Assembly (NCBI RefSeq): GCF_025370935.1
Contig: NC_133481.1
Location: 11,482,439-11,546,438, forward strand
Reading direction: 5' to 3'
From: Choristoneura fumiferana
Taxonomy: Eukaryota; Arthropoda; Insecta; Lepidoptera; Tortricidae
DNA length: 64,000 bases
Part shown: piece after piece, positions 55,401-64,000 of the stretch
Numbering within the stretch: the first letter of the stretch is position 1
Layout: each line of letters opens with the position of its first letter
Program-made: the position numbers and the translations under genes
Notes under the pieces: model-generated
The model's database searches: none
The model's input: only the letters and a program-made list of their open reading frames with translations
What the model was told of the DNA's origin: nothing

Positions 55401-58400
55401 CTGCTATTGACCGCCATAATAAATAGTATAGTCAGCTAGGCATAGACAGCAGAAGTAAATAAAGAGGCCAAAAAGATTTGATCACGACTTTACCGTAAAA
55501 CCTGTGGCTTACACGGGACATTTTGCGAAAGAAACGCATTGCGAACGGGATATTTTGTGAAAGGGACGTAATTTATTTATTTATTTTCGGAGAACCAACA
55601 GCTTTAATTTACAGAGTAAACTTATTTTATAGTATCAATAAAGCAAATGTGAAGGGACATTTTGAGAACGGGATATTTTGCAGAAGGGCCGTTTTGGGAA
55701 TGGGACATTTACAAAAGGGACCTTTTGCGAAAGGGACAAAGGAACAATTTGCGAATGGGTCCTTCTGCGCCTAAACCCCGCCGACAACCATGACCATTTT
55801 GTTAAAAGTTTAGCAACTTAGAAGAAGATATTAATAACTAGCGTTACCCGCGACTCCATCCGCGCAGAATTCGTTTATCCTGCGAGAACTATGCAATTTT
55901 TCGGGATAAAACTAGCCTATCTCTTTCTCCAGGACTCAAACTATCTCTATACCGAATTTGATCTAAATCGGTTCAGTGGTTTAGATGGGATGAAGTAACA
56001 ACCAAACAAACAGACTTACAAACTTTCGCTTTTATAATATTAATGGGATTTTTAAACCTGCCTGTATTTGTCCAGGTCTTCCTGTATTGCTTCTGCTACA
56101 GTGGGGAAGGGGCTACCCTTGTGTTCAGTCCACAGAGGATCCTTCGAGTCCAAGTCGCAAACGCGCATTTTTGTTTTTTGGCCTGGCAATGCTGAACTCT
56201 CTGGAACTGCAGCCCTGAAAATCAAATGTAGTTTAAATAAAAAATTAGTGAATAAAATATTATATAAGTTTTCAAAGGATGAAGTAGTTCTGAAAAAGCT
56301 TGAATTAGGTTTTTTTTTTCGCTTTTTGAGGATTTTTTTAGTTTATGAAATTGCATACCTGTTTAGCGACAAATCCAGTACATCGTGTGCCAGTGCTTGG
56401 TAAGTCCATGTATGATGTAATGGTGTTGCCATATCAATATTTCTATCCAACAGGATGAGCATTGGTCGAGTGAAACTGAATGAGCCCACTTGCCCAGTGT
56501 TGCCATGGAACAAATTGTTTCTAGCGTCCCATAGATTTTCGCGTAATTTTTTATCTAGCTTTGTAGCAACCATTTCTGCTGCATTTCCTTTGCTACTTCG
56601 TATAATAGGTACATTACCTGAAAAATTACAAAATCTTATTTTTATTTCATATTTAAATATAAGTACTACCCACATTATTACTATGATTAACAATTTGTTT
56701 AATATAAAACAAAATAGCTAAAACTAAATCACATTTTTTATATCCATACACAGTTTAGAAGTCACAAAACGATAATCCAAAAAAAAATGACAAACTTATA
56801 ATTACAAACTAAGGCATAAGGGTATTTCTCCACTAATTGGAAAATTTGAACAGTCCCCTGACAACTTTCTCTTCAAATTATGATGAATTGAACAGTAAAA
56901 ATGGTTTGCACCATAACCAGTGTTGTGTAGAGTAGACCTATATAAATGTATCAACAAATGTCAATCTTATCAATTATTTTTTATTAATTATAATCAGGCA
57001 ACAGGGTAACTGTTTTTGTACTCTTGGGACAATGTTTGATTAAAAATATTAATAAAATGACATGCATATAATTGAAAGTACTACTTTATTATCATCAATG
57101 GTGTAATCATCTTTTTATGTTCAATAGAGATTCTTGCTAAATTGTAACACATGGCTAATATTATCTGATACTTATTAAATTCTGGGTTGGACATGGGGTT
57201 TTTGAAAATTTTAAATTAAATGGGTACTTTTATTTTTGGTATAATATTAGACAAGATTAAAAATGTGGTTGTTATTGTATGTTAAAATTATGGTAAACAC
57301 AGAAATATTTTTCTTTGGCATTTATCTCGACATGTTTTTCCAAAAAAAGCCAAGGACAATGATTTTCTAATTACTGGAGAAATGCCCATAAACACCTAAA
57401 TTAAACAATAGTTAAAATTGCCATGTTTAGTTAACTTTATAATTACAAACTTACCTAATGTAACAAATACTGAAAACAAACTTTCAACAATATTGTCCAT
57501 AATTGCTTCCATTTCAGTATCTTTAGTATCACCTTTGTTTATTGCTGTAAAAGTAAAATTTTGTTTTATAAACCATATGGTATTGGACATTGACAAGCCT
57601 GAATCACATTGGACATGGAGAGTGTTTTAAGCAATATTGCCTGGTTCACATTATTCCAGTAAAACCATTCCAGTAGCATGACACTGCGGTGCTTTATCGA
57701 TCTTGTGTAACTTGTTCGGATTGTGACCCCGCAATGCATCGCTACTGGCACAACTTTACTGGAATAATGTGAACCAGGTGTTGACCGCCTATTTGAATTT
57801 TGTGTGAATATAAAAATTTTGTACTGTTTTGTGGTGTGCAATAAAGAATATTTGTATTGTATTGTATTGTAGCAGGGGCTCATCAAAAGTATTGTAAATA
57901 ATTAAAATAAGTAACTTATGGACCCTAAGGTGGCAGACCACAACCTCTGGGTCTGGTTCAGTCACTAAAAATCTTTAAGAACCACTGATATAGTTAGTCT
58001 AACCTGTTGCAGATTCAGACTTAATATAAGTAATAATATTATGTTATGTTTTCATTGTAACAACAAATATTTACCATAGTAGGACAGTGGATCAGACTGC
58101 TGATGCTTCATGATGAAAAGATCCTCCTCCAGGCAAATGAAGTTCAAATATTGGTCATAAATTTTATGTATATGCATTACTGAGTTTGACTGTATAGCCG
58201 ATGCAGCAAGGTCTTCCAACTTTTGGCGTGTTATAGGTGATATGAAATTCAAGTGATACTGGTCGTAGATTCCATTGTCCAAGTCCTGGCTAATACGACC
58301 TAAGTTTTCTTCAGATGGTGCACAGAAATAGACAGCTGGCACTTCTGGGATGTTATCACGGTCTGAATGTAGCTGGCTGGAATTTTTTTTATCAAATAAA

Positions 58401-58953
58401 AAAAAGGAATATTCTGTCAGTGTTAAACATTTTTTAAATTACATTTACACAGTGAAGTTAATTATTTACTGATCTAATCAGACTGAATATATTAACTGAA
58501 TTGTATATGTAACAAAAAAGTATTAATGTTGCTATAAAAGTTGTTAGTTTTTATTTATTATTATTAAGGATCATATTGACTAGTTTAATTAATACTGCTG
58601 ATCTCACCATAAATCTAGTAATAACTTGTAAGCAAATACCTCCAGCATAACTGGTGTTTAAGTCAGTGGTCAAAAGGTTAAGAAGATATGTACTTACACG
58701 TGAAGAGTGACCCCTAATTCCCTCAATTCTTTGATAGAAATTAAAGGAGAAATAATGTCCTGGCCGATTCGGTCGTAAACTAGCACCTTCCATGTCGGTT
58801 CGTTTGCAACGTTTTTATTTAACGGCTGGTTCAAATTTAGCATCTGCTTCAGGGCATCTGAAAAAATACGACAGTCAGTACCAGTGGCTCGATGTTGACA
58901 CGAAGTTAAACTATGAGTTACTTACTGAGTTGGCGTTCACGTAAGGTGCTCAT
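46451..58953 (-). CDS. Slh: SLY1 homologue (Slh / SCFD1), Sec1/Munc18 protein, complete, eleven exons
   Basis: Cytosolic SM protein that binds syntaxin-5-type SNAREs and promotes ER-Golgi vesicle fusion. Exons, 5' to 3': 58926-58953, 58698-58857, 58075-58376, 57455-57544, 56359-56617, 56062-56214, 53737-53912, 51100-51367, 47946-48075, 46989-47192 and 46451-46561. They join to 626 codons (human SCFD1 about 640) without a stop. Signatures: start MSTLRERQLNALKQMLNLN; WKVLVYDRIGQDIISPLIS (30-50); DVPAVYF-like EVPAVYF; EMEAIMDNIVESLF (176-189); FTRPMLILLDRNIDMATPLH (about 246-265); EVKKLKSSMGLD; IISDPDAGTPEDKMRLF-like region (425-440); FVMEGVKNLV; VVFLVGGGNYIEYHNL (about 570-585). Intron 6 appears to use a GC donor. 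Exon 10 holds an Ala/Arg-rich, GC-rich insert-like linker. 'ttacag' four bases before the ATG could end a 5' UTR intron. Confidence 0.97.
46860..46935 (+). mobile_element. short retroelement fragment in Slh intron 10
   Basis: 'catcatatcagccgcaggac' followed by 'atccactgaaggccttggtc' matches the common lepidopteran 'catcagccgtaggacgtcca' SINE word. Another fragment is at about 9515-9560. Confidence 0.55.
47251..47581. mobile_element. MITE with inverted ends of about 68 bp in Slh intron 9
   Basis: The left arm 'aattatggcaaactaaacta' through 'gattatgccaaaaaggtaga' and 'gtgaaaatatgac' is mirrored by the right arm ending 'tagtttggcataatt'. Total 331 bp; the interior is AT-rich. Confidence 0.85.
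47602..47738. mobile_element. second MITE in Slh intron 9
   Basis: The left end 'atcgaccgtgaaaccaagac' with 'ctcctaactga' is mirrored at the right by 'tcagttaggaggtgttggtt' through 'gccgtcgat'. About 137 bp, only 20 bp from the previous element. Confidence 0.78.
48421..48970. mobile_element. 550-bp inverted-repeat element in Slh intron 8
   Basis: Twenty-two-base terminal inverted repeats, perfect as read: 'aattgaagggatgtttacaa' on the left and 'tgtaaacatcccttcaatt' on the right. No open frame; non-autonomous DNA transposon type. Confidence 0.83.
49080..49146 (+). mobile_element. non-LTR retroelement 3' tail
   Basis: 'gtgtacaataaagagttatt' followed by (gtatt) repeats is the usual tail of a lepidopteran non-LTR element. 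A similar tail is at 57830-57872. Confidence 0.6.
49359..49620 (-). mobile_element. Helitron fragment interrupted by a small SINE-like insertion
   Basis: Reversed Helitron words ('cccgtgagaatatccgaata', 'aactttcgcatttataatat') are split at 49371. The insert 49372-49499 contains 'cgggcataggcctcctctc'. The 13-base word 'agcccgtgagaat' occurs on both sides (49359-49371 and 49500-49512), a textbook target-site duplication. Confidence 0.8.
50026..50701. mobile_element. 676-bp inverted-repeat element in Slh intron 8
   Basis: Thirty-five-base terminal inverted repeats with two mismatches: left 'attgtcgttccaattgttta' and right 'taaacgattggaacgacaat'. The interior is AT-rich and no transposase is seen. 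Confidence 0.83.
51683..51837. mobile_element. MITE of 155 bp in Slh intron 7
   Basis: Inverted ends of about 50 bp: 'atgattggttatttggagtc' on the left and 'gactccaaataaccaatcat' on the right. A decayed relative lies at 5535-5690. Confidence 0.85.
52190..52445 (+). mobile_element. 'acggaaccct' family fragment in Slh intron 7
   Basis: 'gttgtatgggagccccccgt', 'gtgacagacggacggacag' and 'gggtacggaaccctaaaaat' are words of the same widespread lepidopteran repeat as 36775 and 54225. Confidence 0.65.
53025..53140 (+). mobile_element. retroelement fragment sharing 18 bp with the 71-bp array unit
   Basis: 'ttcgtagtagccctgctg' (53041-53058) is identical to the start of the array unit. It is followed by 'attgttgtccgaaataaag' and an (att) run, a retroelement-like tail. 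Confidence 0.6.
54225..55095 (+). mobile_element. 'acggaaccct' family repeat, longest copy, with a nested related copy, in Slh intron 6
   Basis: It begins 'aggaacccttatagtttcgc' with (gtct/gtcc) runs. It is interrupted near 54531 by a second related unit ('ccaagtgcgagtcggaattg' to 'aggtacggaaccctaattta', about 54531-54980) and ends 'cgctacggaaccctatc'. Confidence 0.62.
55175..55775. mobile_element. foldback element made of 16-bp sub-repeats, with 10-bp target duplication
   Basis: It is flanked by 'ccccgccgac' at 55165-55174 and 55776-55785. The left arm (about 55175-55400) carries ten or so degenerate copies of 'ttcgcaaaacgtccct'. The right arm (about 55516-55775) carries the complement, 'gggacattttgcgaaa'. 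The outermost bases ('tttgggcgcaaaacgtccc' and the complement of 'gggtccttctgcgcctaaa') match at 15 of 19 positions. The centre is AT-rich and no transposase frame is seen. The architecture resembles Drosophila FB foldback elements; relationship not shown. Confidence 0.8.
55838..56048 (-). mobile_element. Helitron at the 5' end of Slh intron 6
   Basis: On the minus strand it begins TC ('tcccattaatattataaaag') and ends CTAG (55838-55841) after 'tggagtcgcgggtaacg'. It lies between A and T. Only 13 intron bases separate it from the Slh exon ending at 56062. Confidence 0.85.
57640..57778. mobile_element. MITE of 139 bp in Slh intron 3
   Basis: Perfect 24-base inverted ends: 'cctggttcacattattccag' on the left and 'ctggaataatgtgaaccagg' on the right. 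Confidence 0.87.
57830..57872 (+). mobile_element. non-LTR retroelement 3' tail in Slh intron 3
   Basis: 'gtgtgcaataaagaatattt' followed by a (gtatt) run, the same tail type as 49080-49146. Confidence 0.55.
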
Positions 58954-59177
58954 TGTGCTGTAATAAAAGATTTTCCATTAAATTATGGCAATTATTTGCG
59001 AGTCCGAGACTTTTCCGATTCTCTTTAGAATCAAAAATTTATAATTCAACCTCTGAATTGTATTATTTCCAGTACCAAAACTACTTGAATCGGAATGAAA
59101 CATGAATACGAATACGTCAAACCAAACGTCAAGTTGACGTTACACGTTGTCATCCAGATTCGTTCAGAAATGTATCT

Positions 59178-59425
59178 AAAGCTAGAAACACACTGACGCC
59201 GGAGGCAGAGCCGGTGCGGCGCGGCACGGAGGCGGTACTGGGTGTAATATTCGATGTAATATTCGTAAAAGAGGCCACAAAGAATATCGCGCCTCGCTTA
59301 TTTCCGGCGCGGTGTTCTGTGTTGCCTCTTTCTCTTTCATGTTAGCTCGAATATAATTACGCCCGGTACCGCCTCCGCGCCGCGCCGCACCGCCCCGCCA
59401 CCGTTCTCTGTGTGTTTCAAGCTTT
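59178..59425. mobile_element. GC-rich MITE upstream of Slh
   Basis: Inverted arms of about 75 bp. The left arm runs from 'aaagctagaaacacac' to 'gtgcggcgcggcacggaggc' and 'tgtaatattcg'. The right arm is its inverted counterpart ('gcctccgcgccgcgccgcac', 'tgtgtgtttcaagcttt'). It lies 225 bp upstream of the Slh start and is the most CpG-rich stretch nearby. Confidence 0.78.
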
Positions 59426-60512
59426 AAAGTGTGCGTTCGTTTAGCAAAACCTTTGAGCAAAACATAAAAAATTCGTTGTCTTATTTTTATAAATTTTCTT
59501 GTAAAACCTATGTATGAAAATTACAGTACCTAAGCCTTCGCTTTACAGCCAGGAGTAAGAGAGAGGCAGTACACTTAATTTTAAGGAGTTACAGGTGTAA
59601 GCATCTTCATCTTCCGCAAGGTCGACTACGTTGATTTGTCGGCCTGCCTATGTATAAACATTTGTTGTGCCAATGTTGTACATAGTGAGCGTCCTCAAGT
59701 TATAATAGTAATTTGCGGCAGGCGAGCTACATCAACGAGATAATAATGATACAGTCATAACTGACATAATGAATGAGTTAGTTTACTGAAATGAGTAGGT
59801 AGGTATGGGCTGTGGTATGGGTTAACTGCGTTTTCAAAAGAACCGATAACCTTTGGAGATGAAAGATTCTTGAGTAGGGATTGAGCACCGAAAGCCGAAG
59901 AATATAGGCTATAAATTGCATCTCATGGGTTGATGTCCTGGCGCCACCTGACGGTAAATTTCAAATATGGCGCCGCCGCTATGTAATCATTCCCTGGAAA
60001 GTGCTTTGCTCGGATAAGTATTGTATTGTCTGATCTGTTTGAGTAGGTATTTCGGCATCTACCTGAATACCTGCGTGCCTACTTTGAATTCATCATTCAG
60101 AGAGCTCTCTGGACTTACAAAAGCCTTTATTTAGGATTAGCAGTTTAGTAATTATCGTTACCTATGAGTACGAAAAGAACGTGTGATAATTATCTCCTGT
60201 CATTATGACTAGAGTGCCCTGATTGCGAGGCCCTTAGTCACAATACAATATTGTGCCTTAGTTTTAGGTCTAACCATGTGAGCTCACGCATACGCGTAAA
60301 TAAAAGAAAGTTTTAGGTCAGGCCGTAAATAAATATGAAGTAGGTAATATTTACGGAATATTTAGGGAGCATTAATGGTGCAAATTCGCGAATAAGAGTG
60401 CGAAGGGGGATAAAGAAATTTGCAGACTTGAAAGCACGCGCGCCTAAAGATAGTTGGGCCTATTATCGGACCAACCGAATCGCGACCCACTGTCAAAGAG
60501 CAACTTGATTAT
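59426..60512. other. intergenic sequence right of Slh
   Basis: AT-rich, with no recognised gene or element. Confidence 0.4.
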
Positions 60513-60591
60513 ATGCAACTTACTGTAAGACTGTTCTACCTCCTTTTACTATGGTTCTACGTTGGATCAGCAATATGGTTTATTATAGCAG
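60513..60591 (+). CDS. possible signal-peptide first exon
   Basis: The ATG opens 26 codons, MQLTVRLFYLLLLWFY then VGSAIWFIIA, plus one base, ending at donor GTAAGG. A short, strongly hydrophobic N-terminus ending in phase 1 is typical of a secreted-protein first exon. No downstream exon is recognised before the window ends, so this is either the start of a gene running off the right edge or chance. Confidence 0.3.
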
Positions 60592-60631
60592 GTAAGGTAA
60601 TGTTCCTAAATTGTTATAAGTTATCGGGTTT

Positions 60632-60740
60632 TTAACCGACTTCAAAAAAGGAGGTTCTCAGTTTGACCTGCCTTATGTCCGCGATTATCTCGCGTTTGGC
60701 TGGATCGATTTTGATGCGGTTTTCGGAAATGTTTTTGTTT
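60632..60740 (+). mobile_element. retroelement end fragment
   Basis: 'aaccgacttcaaaaaaggag' followed by 'gttctcagtttgacctg' is a very common lepidopteran repeat end. Related words occur at 62317. Confidence 0.6.
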
Positions 60741-60879
60741 AATTTAGGAAAAAATTAACTGACTTAAAAAAATGGAAAACTGTTATAAAACAATGTAACA
60801 AAGCCGTGTTCAATCAATGGAATCGTTATGAGATGTAGGTACTTTGGCAACAAATCACTTAAACGAAAATGATTTTTAG

Positions 60880-60975
60880 ACCGTCGGACGGGATTCCACA
60901 TGGCACCTCTTGTTTATGCGTCAGAGGTTTGGGTTCGATTACCGTCCGGCGATCAGAAAATATAAGTCATTTAAA
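60880..60975 (+). mobile_element. SINE-like fragment
   Basis: 'accgtcggacgggattccac' and 'gtttgggttcgattaccgtc' give a B-box-like word in a tRNA-like context, followed by an A-rich tail. The A box is unclear. Confidence 0.4.
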
Positions 60976-61289
60976 AAAAAAACATAGATAGTTCAGGAAA
61001 CGTATTGCCAATAAAAACAAATCAGACACAGATTATAATTATAACTTGGATTAACAGATGGGGCCATTCAATAATAAACTTTTAAATCGATAAGTACATA
61101 TCTAAATACTGTAGATCCCATCATTGTGTACCATTGTGTACTTACAAATAATAGTTGTAAAGGTCATACTACAACCATGGTCATTATCGTCAATGAAAAA
61201 AATCGTGTTTTTGTCTACTTACCTTCCTTCCGTACAAAATCCTACAAAATTTAATCTGTAAAAGACTAGCGCTATACATTTTTTTTTGT

Positions 61290-61562
61290 TATTCGACTGG
61301 ATGGCAAACGGTCAAGTGGGTCTCCTGATGGTAAGAGATCACCACCGCCCATAAACATCTGGAACACCAGGGGTATTGCAGATGCGTTGTCAACCTAGAG
61401 GCCTAAGATGGGACGATACCTCAAGTGCCAGTAATTTCACCGGCTGTCTTACTCTCCACGCCGAAACACAACAGCGCAAGCACTGCTGCTTCACGGCAGG
61501 ATTAGCGAGCAAGAAGGTGGTAGCAATCCGGGCGGACTTTGCACAAGGTCCTACAACCTAAA
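61290..61562 (+). mobile_element. abundant lepidopteran SINE/LINE-type repeat
   Basis: 'gtcaagtgggtctcctgatg', 'agagatcaccaccgcccata', 'ccaggggtattgcagatgcg' and 'gcactgctgcttcacggcag' are hallmark words of a high-copy lepidopteran repeat. The 61-codon frame across it is not a host gene. Confidence 0.78.
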
Positions 61563-61915
61563 GATTTATTGAGGTTCTTACACAGGTGTATAGCTAGTGC
61601 TACGAGAGTTGAGGTCACTAACTAACGAAAGTTGAAAAACCCTCGACTTTGTCGTTTCAAAGTTTAATAAGTACCTCAAAAAAAGGCTTAATACATTTTA
61701 ATGAAACTGCTAAGAGCCAGCGCAACCACGCCGCACCAAAACTCGTTTCACGTAAAAAAATCCGCATCAAAATTGGTCCATCTGTTTGAGAGTTATGATG
61801 CACAGGTCAACTCACGCCCTCTTTTTACGTCGAGGGTTAAAAATAAGTATGAGCATTGAGCACGTGTCGTGTCAATAGAAATGAGAGTATGTAACAATAG
61901 TAAGTACATAATCCA

Positions 61916-61995
61916 TAGGTACTAATATTATAAATGCGAAAGAGTGTGTCTTTGTATGTTTGCCCGTCTGTCATGTCGAAACGGAGCCACAGAAT
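61916..61995 (+). mobile_element. 5' Helitron fragment
   Basis: 'ggtactaatattataaatgc' and 'tgtcatgtcgaaacggagcc' match the 5' half of the 13441 family; the 3' end is missing. Confidence 0.65.
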
Positions 61996-62309
61996 AAGTA
62001 CTAGTACAAGTAAACCTCTAACTAACGATGAGAGCGGCTAACGCCTCCGTAATTCAAAATCACACCTCTTTGTCTCTATTCTTGAGTGCATGTACCTAAT
62101 ACTTTTTTGAAAAGTTTATTCTATTATCCATTTTCTTCTAAGCGATTTTATACCTCTAGCGCCGAATATCTTACTTCTTATTTCCCACATGCATGCTAGA
62201 TATTCAGAATTTATTCATTGTATCCCTAAGACGCTTGCGATATAGAAGAGTTACTGCTAGTGTTGCCAACTGTGTGTCAGAATTTGAAAAAGGCTGCTAG
62301 TTTGGGAAA

Positions 62310-62990
62310 TTTTTAGCCGACTTCAAAAAAGGAGGAAAAATTAAAAATTAAAATTTTTAATCTGTTTATTTCAATAAAAAATGCATAATTACTTGATTAA
62401 TCCTAGGATTTTTTGGTTAAGGAGTCTCTAAGTTGTTTGTACAATGTGGAGGTTATCTATTCGGTCATTTATGAACCGATTTGAATTTTTTTTCTTCCTT
62501 CGTCTAGGAATGCTTTCAATTAGGTCCCATAAGCACTTAATCAGGATCTGATGATTGGATCCTAAGGAAATCGAGGGAACTCTTCAAATATTGTAGGGAC
62601 ACCTATGGTAATTTGGATATATTTAGCAGTAACTCATGCATTTGCTCTTGAAAATATCATTTGGTGAAGTGGAACTGATGATGAAGACCACATTCGACCA
62701 ACGGAGCGACTACTCAATAAAAAGTACTTCACGGGTTGATTTTCAATGTCTTTAACACAGATGCTAAGCAATTTAAGCTCATCGTAATGCGGTGAAATAG
62801 AACGGGTGGTGAAGCACCAGGACTCCTCAATAATGAACGTCTCAGCATCGGAAAAGGCAATTTTTCGTATAAGGAGACGAGCAGTTGACATTAAACTATC
62901 TTAGATCTTTTACACTAAAAACCATGAAAATAATTTTCTACCACTCTGAAGTCGGTGCCTCAGCACGAGGCCAGCAGGAGTGATTGAAGC
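62310..62990 (-). mobile_element. retroelement-derived repeat with an 85-codon frame
   Basis: On the minus strand it contains 'ctcgatttccttaggatcc', 'aaatcggttcataaatgacc' and ends 'ctccttttttgaagtcggct', the usual lepidopteran retroelement 3' end. A frame of 85 codons (62634-62891) starts with ATG, but I do not recognise its product. Confidence 0.5.
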
Positions 62991-64000
62991 CCAATATACT
63001 CGTATAGTATGTAGATGGTTTTTTGTAGTCGATTCAATTTTTGTTACAATTTTTTTTTAAGTAACTTTTGTTTGATACTTTTTGCAAACGCACCTGCAGT
63101 CAAGAAAACTGAATCTCGTACCTTTGTGCTACTAAAGTTATGTTGACATCCCATACATTTGCCAAAGAAATCATAGCGATAATGATTATGAAAAGGTTCA
63201 GTTTCCTCGTCTGTACGTTGATTTCCACTTTCCACGTATAATATATAACGAATTTGATGTCATTCCGACCACTAAAAATTACTGAAATATTTGCAAGATT
63301 TGAATCAAACATATATATGTACCTACTTAGGTACCTACATGACGAAACAATTAGGCGTCGGGTGAAAAACGTTTTGTTGGAAACCCATGGGACTGTAGGT
63401 GAATTTATAAATAATGTCGTTTTTATTTTCTACCTTTATAATAAATTTTATTTTTAGATCACTGATTTTTTGTAATATACATAATTGATTTTTGTAAACT
63501 CTTAACTTAGTATCTCCGCAAAGTAACGCCTGATTCAATAAATTATTTCTTATCTTAGTATTAACTTAACTATATACCTACAGAAATTTAACTTGATGAT
63601 ACCTAGTTATTTTAGGTACATAGTTCAACTAAGGTTCACTATAGTATGTATACATAACCAGAAACCATTTGGCTAACATTTAATTTGAGAAACTTTTACT
63701 ATCTATTGTCAAAGAGTTAGAATATAGATTATTCGGCAGAAACAATATTTTAAGCAAGGAATTAATATTTTGGGCCAGGCTGACTAACAACAAACGGGGT
63801 TTGATGAGCAAAAAAATGGCCAGACTTCCACCCGGAAAAGTTGGCGAGACTGGTCCTTGCTTTCTTGGTCGTCTACCTATAGCACAACGTAACAGGACGT
63901 AAGACTTTGAAGCGGCACGCGGCAGAGTAGTTCAATAGGAATTCCTCTAGCAATGTCGATATTGTCGATGTGGCGATGTCGACGTTAGCTCTCGCAAAAT
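62991..64000. other. right-edge intergenic sequence
   Basis: AT-rich, with no recognised gene. The short frames present have no family resemblance or splice context that I can support. Confidence 0.4.

Noticed and set aside
56055..56058. GT donor four bases inside the Slh intron
   Set aside because: Using it puts the next exon out of frame with an early stop; the GC donor keeps the conserved spacing.
62634..62891. 85-codon minus-strand frame as a host gene
   Set aside because: It lies in sequence with retroelement end words and I recognise no domain, so it was kept only within the repeat entry.

Overview
The window is nuclear DNA from a moth or butterfly (Lepidoptera). Genes have introns with GT...AG junctions and the background is AT-rich, with constant 'taggtacctac'-type words. 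The repeats are typical of the order: tRNA-derived SINEs, Helitrons that start TC and end CTAG, many short inverted-repeat elements, and non-LTR retrotransposon tails. The four genes were recognised from translated exons and recalled family sequences; no database search was possible.

Layout, left to right. (1) The 5' half of discs large (dlg1) lies on the minus strand from about 36.1 kb to beyond the left edge. Two alternative starts are visible. A SAP97-like start at 36140 leads into an L27 domain, and a short DlgA/PSD-95-like start lies at 562. Both end in phase 0 before shared PDZ exons outside the window. (2) A complete nine-exon odorant receptor gene (7559-13863, plus strand, 379 codons) sits inside the very long second dlg1 intron. 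(3) The same intron holds two near-identical blocks of about 9.8 kb (13059-22938 and 23039-32828) separated by exactly 100 N. Both end in a 71-bp GC-rich tandem array. The pattern looks more like two overlapping contigs or haplotypes placed end to end than a real duplication. (4) CaMKI (38359-40666, plus) is intact in two coding exons. (5) A long AT-rich stretch, probably including the CaMKI 3' UTR, leads to Slh/SLY1 (46451-58953, minus). Slh is a complete eleven-exon Sec1/Munc18-family gene of 626 codons, and its introns are full of transposon remnants. (6) The right end (59-64 kb) is mostly repeats, with one weak signal-peptide-like exon candidate.

The genes are not a functional cluster. 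dlg1 is a membrane scaffold, the receptor is chemosensory, CaMKI is a calcium-dependent kinase and Slh acts in ER-Golgi fusion. The most notable non-gene items are: a 601-bp foldback element built of 16-bp sub-repeats with a 10-bp target duplication (55175-55775); a 115-bp-arm hairpin insertion present in only one of the two duplicated blocks (14515-14817); a GC-AG intron in Slh with a Helitron 13 bp inside its 5' end; and a 1.15-kb inverted-repeat element with recurring 'tgtatcactt' words (33220-34373).
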